From contig CAJNCG010000004.1 in NCBI GenBank assembly GCA_905221205.1, forward strand, positions 62,001 through 126,000: a stretch of 64,000 nucleotides of DNA, given 5' to 3'. Position numbers and translations under genes: made by a program. The notes beneath the pieces were generated by a model, which was given only the letters and a program-made list of their open reading frames with translations, made no database searches and was not told the origin of the DNA. Positions 8,816 through 16,052 of this stretch are shown here, piece after piece; position 1 is the stretch's first letter; each line of letters opens with the position of its first letter. The stretch comes from a bacterium (GTDB lineage Bacteria > Bacillota > Bacilli > Lactobacillales > Streptococcaceae).

Positions 8816-10146
8816 TTTTGACTTTTATTAAGGAAACTCTATTTGCTTTATTGTTGATAGTCTCCATTATAATTCCTCCAATCTATCTAGGTTACCAAAT
8901 TACACCGGAATTTCGTAAAAAGAGATACGTAGTCTATTTACTAATGATGCAAGCAATAGCTGGTAAAACTTTTTTTGAAATCATGTATTTGGAAGTTTTA
9001 ATCTTTTTTTACCTTATTTTCTATGTGAATAGGAAGAAAAAAGGAGAATCTTTATTTCTTTCACTCTATCTTTTTAGTTTTTATCAGAGTATTCGCTATT
9101 TATTGGTATTGTTCTATATTCGGATGTTAGATATAGATATGCTATCAGAAGTAGGTAATGGGATTGTTAACTCTTCTTTTTCCCTATTAGCTATCGTATT
9201 AACAGTAGTTATGATGAAGCGTTGGTCTTTGGATTTGGATTTATTCTTTTCAGACGCTTTCAAAACCCACTATCATAAGAGTTTTTTCATTATCCTACCT
9301 CTGACTGTATTTAGGATATTCTCTTCGTTTATGACCAATAGAAATAGTTCTTTCTACGTTCGTTTTGACACGACCATTTCTCTCTTGATTTTCATTCTCT
9401 TTTTCTCTTGGCTCTTTTATATCAAGCATTTGGAGCAGGCTTATCGTGATGATCAGATCATTCAGAGACAGGAAGAAGAAAATCGTTCCTTGCAAGGGAT
9501 GGTGGATAAGTTGGGTCATCTCTATGATGAGGTTCGAGGTTTCCGTCATGATTTTGCAGGAATTGTCGCCAGCATGGAGCCTGCCATAGCGAATCAAGAC
9601 ATGGCCGAGGTGTCTACCATTTACCAAGATGTCTTTCTAAAGACCAATGAAAAGCTGAGGAAGGCGGACTACACAGCCTTTAATCTTCACAATATCCATG
9701 ATATAGCCATTCGCAATACCTTGGCAAAAGCCATGATTGTGGCAGATAATCAGGGAATTCATTTTAGTTTGGAGACGGTGGGGGTTGTCGAAGAGCTGGC
9801 ATTACCTATGTTGGAGGCTATCCGTATCCTATCTATTCTTACTACAAATGCCTTGGAGGCAGCCAGTGAGGCTGAAAATCCGCAGATTCGAGTTGCTTTG
9901 TTGGCAGGCGATAGGAATGTTCGTTTTATCATTGAAAACACTCGTAAGAAAGAAGAACTGAATCCCAGCATTCTCAGTCAAAAGGGTTATTCGACCAAGG
10001 GTAACCACAGTGGACTGGGCTTAGCAACCTTGGAGGATATGGTTTTTCATTATGATTTAAACTTAGATACTCAACTGGGGGAGACGAACTTTAGACAAGA
10101 TTTAGAATTGCCATTTAAGTATGAGAAACGAGGGGGAGAGGAATGA
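8812..10146 (+). CDS. ComD/BlpH-type peptide-sensing histidine kinase, copy 2
   Basis: This 444-residue kinase has the same architecture as copy 1: multi-helix sensor, His246 in FRHDF, NALEAA N-box and GLGLATLEDM G-box. Its first 135 residues are homologous to but clearly diverged from copy 1, keeping a shared YLGxQI/PEFxKKRY segment. From MKRWSLDL onward only a few substitutions separate them. It overlaps the truncated regulator upstream and the intact regulator downstream by four bases each. The pattern suggests a second pheromone specificity feeding the same output regulator. The ligand is unknown. Confidence 0.88.
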   Translation: MILTFIKETLFALLLIVSIIIPPIYLGYQITPEFRKKRYVVYLLMMQAIAGKTFFEIMYLEVLIFFYLIFYVNRKKKGESLFLSLYLFSFYQSIRYLLVLFYIRMLDIDMLSEVGNGIVNSSFSLLAIVLTVVMMKRWSLDLDLFFSDAFKTHYHKSFFIILPLTVFRIFSSFMTNRNSSFYVRFDTTISLLIFILFFSWLFYIKHLEQAYRDDQIIQRQEEENRSLQGMVDKLGHLYDEVRGFRHDFAGIVASMEPAIANQDMAEVSTIYQDVFLKTNEKLRKADYTAFNLHNIHDIAIRNTLAKAMIVADNQGIHFSLETVGVVEELALPMLEAIRILSILTTNALEAASEAENPQIRVALLAGDRNVRFIIENTRKKEELNPSILSQKGYSTKGNHSGLGLATLEDMVFHYDLNLDTQLGETNFRQDLELPFKYEKRGGEE

Positions 10147-10339
10147 GAATTTTAGTTTTGGAAGATGATAGAGTTCAGCAGGGACGGATAGAGCAGACTT
10201 TGCTAGATATCGGTCGCTCTCGCAATTTAAGATTGGAAATTGATATTGCCAAAAACTATGGGGATGTTGAGAAATATTCTCAGTATTTTGATCATTACCA
10301 GCTCTATTTATTAGATTTAGAGATTGATGGAGAGCGTGA
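9220..10339 (+). repeat. 1.1-kb direct repeat, unit 2 (kinase 2 C-terminal half plus regulator N-terminus)
   Basis: Partner of 7683-8802. It ends inside the intact regulator near codon 65, after which only this copy continues with the rest of the receiver and LytTR domain. Confidence 0.9.
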
Positions 10340-10874
10340 ACGGGGCTTTCAGGTTGCTCAACAGGTTCGGGAGCGGGATCCTTTTACAAGCATTGTCTTT
10401 GTGTCCACGCACTCGGAGGCCTTACCTCTAGCTTTTCGCTACCACTTGTCTGCCTTGGATTTTATTTCCAAGGATCAGCCTGAGGAGGATTACCGTCATC
10501 AGTTGGAGCGCTGTCTGGACTATGTACTGGCAGTGGATAAGAGGGAAAATATGCGTCTCTTTACCTATAGTTTTGAGGGAAGACGGGGGTTTACTCTGCC
10601 CTACCATGAGATTTTAGCCTTTGAAACGTCAGTGGAATCCCATCGTATCAAGGTCTATTATGCCAATCATTCTATCAAGACCATTTACGGCAGTCTCAAG
10701 GATATCGCTGCCAAGGCTGAAAAAGATTACTTTGTCTATGCCAATCGCAATACGTTGGTCAGTTTACAGGCCATTGAAGAGATGACTGCGACAGAAGTGA
10801 CCTTGTTAGAGGGCTTGCACTTCCCCGTATCACGAACAGCCAGAAGAACACTTAAAAAACACCTTAATGTCTAA
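10143..10874 (+). CDS. LytTR-family response regulator (ComE/BlpR/AgrA type), intact
   Basis: The 243-residue regulator has a receiver domain (acidic pocket D8/D9, phosphoacceptor Asp58, THSEALPLAF switch region) followed by a LytTR DNA-binding domain (about 140-243, with AFETSVESHRIKVYY and PVSRTARR). Such proteins bind paired direct repeats about 21 bp apart. It is the only full-length regulator of the cassette and is presumably phosphorylated by both kinases. A terminator follows at once. A ComE-type tandem box sits 630 bp downstream before comA, but whether this regulator or the chromosomal ComE binds it cannot be told. Confidence 0.88.
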   Translation: MRILVLEDDRVQQGRIEQTLLDIGRSRNLRLEIDIAKNYGDVEKYSQYFDHYQLYLLDLEIDGERERGFQVAQQVRERDPFTSIVFVSTHSEALPLAFRYHLSALDFISKDQPEEDYRHQLERCLDYVLAVDKRENMRLFTYSFEGRRGFTLPYHEILAFETSVESHRIKVYYANHSIKTIYGSLKDIAAKAEKDYFVYANRNTLVSLQAIEEMTATEVTLLEGLHFPVSRTARRTLKKHLNV

Positions 10875-10901
10875 TATCTGTTAGATTTGAATGAATTTAT
10901 C

Positions 10902-10941
10902 AATAAGAATGTCGGAAAATTTTCTGATATTCTTATTTTTT
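10902..10941 (+). terminator. Intrinsic terminator after the two-component cassette
   Basis: AATAAGAAT at 10902-10910 pairs with ATTCTTATT at 10929-10937, with further pairing inside. A run of T follows. Confidence 0.8.
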
Positions 10942-10951
10942 TGACTTCTTT

Positions 10952-10959
10952 TTCGAATA
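10952..10959 (+). promoter_or_regulatory. Candidate SigX/ComX (cin) box
   Basis: TTCGAATA matches seven of eight positions of the streptococcal com-box TACGAATA and is preceded by T-rich sequence. It lies about 18-25 bp upstream of a GGAAAGGAG ribosome site. A sigma-70 -35 (TTGACT at 10941) is also present but lacks a good -10. This is a candidate only. Confidence 0.4.
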
Positions 10960-10991
10960 GATAAGTAAGAGGAAAAGGAAAGGAGTTTGTC

Positions 10992-11171
10992 ATAAAAACA
11001 TTTTTATTAGGTTTTGCTGAGGGGTATTTTATCGTATCTCTCATAATCTACATCGCAACGTATTTGATGTTGAAAAATCAGATCAATACCCTATTTTATC
11101 CAGAAATTTACCCTGTTTTATTTGGACTCTTTTATCTAGGATATAAGGCCAATAAAAAGCAAGTAGAGTGA
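10992..11171 (+). CDS. Small membrane protein (59 residues) with an apparent ATA start
   Basis: The frame reads 59 codons with two hydrophobic segments (FIVSLIIYIATYLML and YPVLFGLFYLGY) and a basic tail NKKQVE. A GGAAAGGAG site sits about seven bases before an ATA at 10992. No ATG, GTG or TTG is available near it in frame; the next in-frame ATG at about 11067 would remove the first helix. Either the start is the rare ATA, or an ATG was lost and this is a fresh pseudogene. Small two-helix proteins of this sort near com/blp loci are often bacteriocin immunity-like proteins, but that is a guess. Family not recognised. Confidence 0.4.
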   Translation: MKTFLLGFAEGYFIVSLIIYIATYLMLKNQINTLFYPEIYPVLFGLFYLGYKANKKQVE

Positions 11172-11259
11172 GTAGTTAAGAATGACTTGTTAGTCTGCGC
11201 TGAAAATGGCTGGGGTAGAATCTAAGGATGCATCACAATGGAGTTTAAAAGGAGTAACT

Positions 11260-11295
11260 ATGAATCGTAATTTAGAACGGTGTTATCTATTCTGA
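11260..11295 (+). pseudogene. Possible remnant of a short peptide (bacteriocin- or pheromone-like) gene
   Basis: An ATG with a strong AAAAGGAG site (11247-11254) opens a frame that stops after 11 codons at TGA. Past the TGA the same frame continues about 40 codons, with a Gly-Gly pair about 20 codons after the start and a hydrophobic end with Cys residues. The position directly upstream of comA would suit a GG-leader peptide. The leader consensus is poor, so this is weak. The remaining sequence between 11172 and 11456 shows no other feature. Confidence 0.25.
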
Positions 11296-11456
11296 CTAGG
11301 AATAGATCATACCAAAGGTGGCTTAGAAATAGCAGGGACATTAGAAATTGAAGTAATGAATAGGATGTCACAAATGTTACTATCAATGATTTATTTGTTC
11401 CAAGCTTGCCTAGGGTGTCAGTAAAAAATCAATTTCCTTTCATACCATATTTTTAG

Positions 11457-11486
11457 TAGGTAGGACGTTTGTTCTGCCTATTTTTT
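11457..11486 (+). terminator. Intrinsic terminator upstream of comA
   Basis: A ten-base stem pairs 11457-11466 (TAGGTAGGAC) with 11471-11480 (GTTCTGCCTA), using two G-U pairs. A run of six T follows. It insulates comAB from upstream transcription. Confidence 0.8.
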
Positions 11487-11498
11487 AATTCCCAAAGT

Positions 11499-11566
11499 GC
11501 AGTTGGGAGGTAGATAGGCGCATTTGGGGAGAAAGTCCAGTTTTTGTTTTGGGATTGGGGTAAGAT
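11499..11566 (+). promoter_or_regulatory. ComE-type tandem box and promoter of comAB
   Basis: GCAGTTGGG at 11499-11507 and GCATTTGGG at 11520-11528 are direct repeats with start-to-start spacing of 21 bp, the geometry of phosphorylated ComE binding sites known for pneumococcal early com genes. A plausible -10 (TAAGAT, 11561-11566) follows, with no good -35, as expected for an activator-dependent promoter. Confidence 0.75.
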
Positions 11567-11603
11567 AGGTATTATCAGATGAGTTTACGAAAAGGAGATG
11601 AAT

Positions 11604-13757
11604 ATGAAATTTGGGAAACGTCACTATCGTCCGCAGGTGGATCAGATGGATTGCGGTGTAGCTTCATTAGCCATGGTTTTTGGCTACTATGGTAGCTACT
11701 ATTCTTTGGCTCACTTGCGCGAATTGGCCAAGACGACCATGGATGGGACGACGGCTTTGGGCTTGGTCAAGGTGGCAGAGGAGATTGGCTTTGAGACGCG
11801 AGCTATTAAGGCGGATATGACGCTCTTTGACTTGCCAGATTTGACCTTTCCTTTTGTTGTCCATGTGCTTAAGGAAGGGAAATTGCTTCACTACTATGTG
11901 GTGATTGGGCAGGATAAGGATAGCATTCGTATTGCCGATCCAGATCCTGGGGTGAAATTGACCAGACTGCCACGTGAGCGTTTTGCGGAAGAATGGACAG
12001 GAGTGACTCTGTTTATGGCGCCTAGTCCAGACTACAAGCCTCATAAGGATCAGAAGAATGGCCTGCTATCTTTTATCCCTATATTAGTGAAGCAGCGTGG
12101 CTTGATTGCCAATATCGTTTTGGCAACACTCTTGGTTACCGTGATTAACATTGTGGGTTCTTATTATCTGCAGTCTATCATTGATACCTATGTGCCAGAT
12201 CAGATGCGTTCGACGCTGGGGATTATTTCTATTGGGCTGGTCATTGTCTACATCCTTCAGCAGGTCTTGTCTTATGCTCAGGAGTATCTCTTGCTTGTTT
12301 TGGGGCAACGCTTGTCGATTGATGTGATTTTGTCCTACATCAAGCATGTTTTTCATCTGCCTATGTCCTTTTTTGCGACGCGCAGGACAGGGGAAATCGT
12401 TTCTCGTTTTACGGATGCTAATAGTATCATTGATGCGCTGGCTTCGACCATCCTTTCGATTTTCCTAGATGTGTCAACGGTTGTCATTATTTCTCTTGTT
12501 TTGTTTTCACAAAATACCAATCTCTTTTTCATGACCTTATTGGCTCTCCCTATCTACACAGTGATTATCTTTGCTTTTATGAAGCCGTTTGAAAAGATGA
12601 ATCGGGATACCATGGAAGCCAATGCGGTTCTGTCTTCTTCTATCATCGAGGACATTAATGGTATTGAGACAATCAAGTCTTTGACCAGTGAAAGTCAGCG
12701 TTACCAAAAGATTGACAAGGAATTTGTGGATTATCTGAAGAAATCCTTTACCTATAGTCGGGCAGAGAGTCAGCAAAAGGCTCTGAAAAAGGTTGCCCAT
12801 CTTTTACTTAATGTCGGCATTCTCTGGATGGGAGCTGTTCTGGTCATGGATGGCAAGATGAGTTTGGGACAGTTGATTACCTATAATACCTTGCTTGTTT
12901 ACTTTACAAATCCTTTGGAAAATATCATCAACCTGCAAACCAAACTTCAGACAGCTCAGGTTGCTAATAACCGTCTAAATGAGGTTTATCTGGTAGCTTC
13001 TGAGTTTGAGGAGAAGAAAACAGTTGAGGATCTGAGCTTGATGAAGGGAGATATGACCTTCAAGCAGGTTTACTACAAGTATGGCTATGGTCGAGACGTC
13101 TTGTCAGATATCAATTTGACCATTCCCCAAGGCTCTAAGGTGGCTTTTGTGGGGATTTCGGGGTCAGGTAAGACCACCTTAGCCAAGATGATGGTTAATT
13201 TTTACGATCCAAGTCAGGGAGAGATTAGTCTGGGTGGTGTCAATCTCAATCAGATTGATAAAAAAGCCCTGCGCCAGTACATCAACTATCTGCCTCAACA
13301 GCCCTATGTCTTTAACGGAACGATTTTGGACAATCTTCTTTTGGGAGCCAAGGAGGGGACGACTCAGGAGGATATCTTACGGGCGGTCGAATTGGCAGAG
13401 ATTCGGGAGGATATTGAGCGCATGCCACTGAATTACCAAACAGAATTGACTTCGGATGGGGCAGGAATTTCAGGTGGTCAACGTCAGAGAATCGCTCTGG
13501 CGCGTGCTCTCTTGACAGATGCACCTGTCTTGATTTTGGATGAGGCGACCAGCAGTTTAGATATTTTGACAGAGAAGCGAATTGTCGATAATCTCATGGC
13601 TTTAGATAAGACCTTGATTTTTATCGCCCACCGCTTGACCATTGCTGAGCGGACAGAGAAGGTTGTTGTCTTGGATCAGGGCAAGATTGTTGAAGAAGGA
13701 AATCATGCTGATTTGCTTGCACAGGGTGGCTTCTATGCCCATTTGGTGAATAGCTAG
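11604..13757 (+). CDS. comA: Competence peptide ABC exporter/protease ComA
   Basis: ComA cleaves the double-glycine leader of ComC and exports mature CSP across the membrane; related peptides may also be handled. The 717-residue protein has an N-terminal C39 peptidase domain (catalytic Cys17 in QMDCGVAS), six membrane helices (about 160-430), and a C-terminal ATPase with Walker A GISGSGKT near 516-523, an ISGGQRQR signature and LILDEATSS Walker B. An ATG six bases earlier abuts the Shine-Dalgarno directly, so I chose the inner ATG at six-base spacing. comB follows after 12 bases. The upstream tandem box implies induction early in competence. Confidence 0.96.
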   Translation: MKFGKRHYRPQVDQMDCGVASLAMVFGYYGSYYSLAHLRELAKTTMDGTTALGLVKVAEEIGFETRAIKADMTLFDLPDLTFPFVVHVLKEGKLLHYYVVIGQDKDSIRIADPDPGVKLTRLPRERFAEEWTGVTLFMAPSPDYKPHKDQKNGLLSFIPILVKQRGLIANIVLATLLVTVINIVGSYYLQSIIDTYVPDQMRSTLGIISIGLVIVYILQQVLSYAQEYLLLVLGQRLSIDVILSYIKHVFHLPMSFFATRRTGEIVSRFTDANSIIDALASTILSIFLDVSTVVIISLVLFSQNTNLFFMTLLALPIYTVIIFAFMKPFEKMNRDTMEANAVLSSSIIEDINGIETIKSLTSESQRYQKIDKEFVDYLKKSFTYSRAESQQKALKKVAHLLLNVGILWMGAVLVMDGKMSLGQLITYNTLLVYFTNPLENIINLQTKLQTAQVANNRLNEVYLVASEFEEKKTVEDLSLMKGDMTFKQVYYKYGYGRDVLSDINLTIPQGSKVAFVGISGSGKTTLAKMMVNFYDPSQGEISLGGVNLNQIDKKALRQYINYLPQQPYVFNGTILDNLLLGAKEGTTQEDILRAVELAEIREDIERMPLNYQTELTSDGAGISGGQRQRIALARALLTDAPVLILDEATSSLDILTEKRIVDNLMALDKTLIFIAHRLTIAERTEKVVVLDQGKIVEEGNHADLLAQGGFYAHLVNS

Positions 13758-13769
13758 AAAGAGGAGAGG

Positions 13770-15119
13770 ATGAAACCAGAATTTTTAGAAAGTGCGGAGT
13801 TTTATAATCGTCGTTATCATAATTTTTCCAGTCGGGTGATTGTACCCATGTCCCTTCTGCTCGTATTTTTGCTTGGCTTTGCAACTTTGGCAGAGAAGGA
13901 GATGAGTTTGTCAACTCGGGCTACTATCGAGCCTAGTCGTGTCCTGGCAAATATCCAGTCAACTAGCAACAATCGCATTCTTGTCAATCATTTGGAAGAA
14001 AATAAGCTGGTTAAGAAGGGGGAACTTCTGCTTCAATATCAGGAAGGGGCAGAAGGTGTTCAAGCGGAGTCTTATGCCAGTCAGTTGGACATGCTTCAGG
14101 ATCAAAAAAAGCAATTGGAGTATTTGCAAAAGAGCCTGCAAGAAGGGACAGATTACTTTCTAGAGGAGGATAAGTTTGGCTACCAAGCCACCTTTCGCGA
14201 CTACATCAGTCAAGCAGGCAGTCTTAGGGCTAGTATATCGCAACAAAACGAGACCATCGCGTCCCAGAATGCAGCAGCTAGTCAAACACAAGCCGAAATC
14301 GGCAACCTCATCAGCCAAACAGAGGCTAAAATTCACGATTACCAGACAGCTAAGTCAGCTATTGAAACAGGCGCTTCCTTGGCCAGTCAGAATCTAGCTT
14401 ATTCTCTCTACCAGTCCTATAAGTCTCAGGGTGAGGAAAATTCCCAAACTAAGGCCCAGGCTGTTGCACAGGTTGAAGCACAGCTTTCTCAGTTAGAATC
14501 TAGTCTTGCTACTTACCGTGTCCAGTATGCAGGTTCAGGTACCCAGCAAGCCTATGCGTCTGGTTTAAGCAGTCAATTGGAATCTCTTAAATCGCAATAC
14601 TTGGCTAAGGTTGGTCAGGAATTGACCCTTCTAGACCAGAAAATCTTGGAAGTGGAGTCAGGTAAGAAGGTACAGGGAAATCTTTTAGACAAGGGGAAAA
14701 TTACGGCGAGTGAGGATGGGGTGCTTCACCTTAATCCTGAGACTAGTGATTCCACCATGGTAGCAGAAGGTGCCCTACTAGCTCAACTCTATCCGTCCTT
14801 GGAAAAAGAAGGGAAAGCCAAACTAACAGCTTATCTTAGTTCAAAAGATGTAGCAAGAGTCAAGATTGGGGACTCTGTTCATTATACTACGACTCATGAT
14901 GCCAAGAATCAAATTTTCCTAGATTCTACGATTACCAGCATAGATGCGACAGCTACCAAGACTGAGAAAGGGAATTTCTTTAAAATCGAGGCGGAGACTA
15001 ATCTAACTTCTGAGCAGGCTGAAAAACTTCGGTATGGGGTGGAAGGTCGTCTGCAGATGATTACGGGCAAGAAAAGTTATCTGCGCTATTATTTGGATCA
15101 GTTTTTGAATAAAGAGTAA
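13770..15119 (+). CDS. comB: Competence exporter accessory protein ComB
   Basis: ComB is the membrane-fusion-type partner of ComA in peptide export. The 449-residue protein has one N-terminal membrane helix (about 25-45), a long Gln/Ser-rich coiled coil (about 95-280), and a C-terminal beta-rich HlyD-like domain ([13 protein letters not shown], then [10 protein letters not shown]). Length and architecture are normal. It shares the comA promoter and ends just before an intrinsic terminator. Confidence 0.95.
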   Translation: MKPEFLESAEFYNRRYHNFSSRVIVPMSLLLVFLLGFATLAEKEMSLSTRATIEPSRVLANIQSTSNNRILVNHLEENKLVKKGELLLQYQEGAEGVQAESYASQLDMLQDQKKQLEYLQKSLQEGTDYFLEEDKFGYQATFRDYISQAGSLRASISQQNETIASQNAAASQTQAEIGNLISQTEAKIHDYQTAKSAIETGASLASQNLAYSLYQSYKSQGEENSQTKAQAVAQVEAQLSQLESSLATYRVQYAGSGTQQAYASGLSSQLESLKSQYLAKVGQELTLLDQKILEVESGKKVQGNLLDKGKITASEDGVLHLNPETSDSTMVAEGALLAQLYPSLEKEGKAKLTAYLSSKDVARVKIGDSVHYTTTHDAKNQIFLDSTITSIDATATKTEKGNFFKIEAETNLTSEQAEKLRYGVEGRLQMITGKKSYLRYYLDQFLNKE

Positions 15120-15148
15120 TGTTCGTGTTTTTAGAGTTAAATGATTTT

Positions 15149-15182
15149 AAAACTGTGAGAAAGATACTTCTTGCAGTTTTTT
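15149..15182 (+). terminator. Intrinsic terminator after comB
   Basis: AAAACTG (15149-15155) pairs with CAGTTTT (15174-15180) with inner AGAAAG/TTCTT pairing. A T-run follows. Confidence 0.75.
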
Positions 15183-15211
15183 CTTTACGATTTTTGATAC
15201 GATCATTCTAT

Positions 15212-15256
15212 TTATTCGGTTAAATTCTTGTAATTTTAGGTTTTTTGTGGTAGAAT
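15212..15256 (+). promoter_or_regulatory. purC promoter with PurR box
   Basis: TTGTAA (15228-15233) and TAGAAT (15251-15256) are 17 bp apart. Just upstream, TATTCGGTTAA reads on the other strand as AACCGAATA, close to the lactococcal/streptococcal PurBox core CCGAA. This suggests PurR activation by PRPP when purines are low. Confidence 0.6.
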
Positions 15257-15288
15257 GTGCTCAAGTAATACGAAAGGCGAACTTTAAA

Positions 15289-15996
15289 ATGTCAAAACAA
15301 TTGATCTATTCGGGAAAAGCTAAAGATATCTATACAACTGAGGATGAAAATCTTATTATTTCAACTTACAAGGATCAGGCGACTGCTTTCAACGGTGTCA
15401 AGAAGGAGCAGATTGCGGGTAAGGGAGTCTTGAATAATCAGATTTCATCTTTTATTTTTGAGAAATTAAATGCGGCGGGTGTGGCGACTCACTTTGTGGA
15501 GAAACTTTCGGACACGGAACAGCTCAATAAAAAGGTTAAGATTATTCCTCTAGAAGTCGTGCTTCGCAACTACACTGCTGGTTCCTTTTCAAAACGTTTT
15601 GGCGTAGATGAAGGTATCGCATTTGAGACTCCGATTGTCGAATTTTACTATAAAAATGATGACTTGGATGATCCCTTCATCAATGATGAGCATGTGAAAT
15701 TCCTACAGATTGCAGATGACCAGCAGATTGCCTACTTGAAGGAAGAGACGCGTCGTATCAATGAACTCTTGAAAGTCTGGTTTGCTGAGATTGGCCTCAG
15801 GTTGATTGACTTTAAGCTAGAGTTCGGTTTTGACAAGGATGGCAAGATTATCTTGGCAGACGAATTTTCACCAGATAACTGCCGTTTGTGGGATGCGGAT
15901 GGCAACCACATGGACAAGGATGTTTTTCGTCGTGGCTTAGGTGAATTGACTGATGTTTACGAGATTGTTTGGGAGAAGTTGCAAGAACTAAAATAA
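15289..15996 (+). CDS. purC: Phosphoribosylaminoimidazole-succinocarboxamide synthase
   Basis: PurC joins CAIR and aspartate to form SAICAR in de novo purine synthesis. The 235-residue product starts [15 protein letters not shown] and carries the SAICAR synthetase motifs [15 protein letters not shown] and [14 protein letters not shown]. An upstream in-frame TTG overlaps the promoter, so the ATG at 15289 is the start. It is the first gene of the pur cluster. A degenerate copy of its last 30 bases lies just downstream. Confidence 0.95.
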   Translation: MSKQLIYSGKAKDIYTTEDENLIISTYKDQATAFNGVKKEQIAGKGVLNNQISSFIFEKLNAAGVATHFVEKLSDTEQLNKKVKIIPLEVVLRNYTAGSFSKRFGVDEGIAFETPIVEFYYKNDDLDDPFINDEHVKFLQIADDQQIAYLKEETRRINELLKVWFAEIGLRLIDFKLEFGFDKDGKIILADEFSPDNCRLWDADGNHMDKDVFRRGLGELTDVYEIVWEKLQELK

Positions 15997-16038
15997 CAAC
16001 CTAGAGGTCGTTTGGGAACATTGCAAGAGCTGAAATAA
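15966..16038 (+). repeat. Short degenerate duplication of the purC 3' end
   Basis: The last codons of purC (GTTTGGGAGAAGTTGC onward, 15967-15996) recur as GTTTGGGAACATTGC onward at 16010-16038, with a small deletion and substitutions, including the terminal AAATAA. The second copy is out of frame. Confidence 0.7.
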
Positions 16039-16052
16039 AGGAATAAAAATTG

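Noticed and set aside
7263..10874. Calling this cassette comDE or blpHR
   Set aside because: No comC/blpC peptide gene or other com/blp neighbours accompany it, and the kinase sensor halves are duplicated and diverged. Only the class (ComD/BlpH, ComE/BlpR) is supported.
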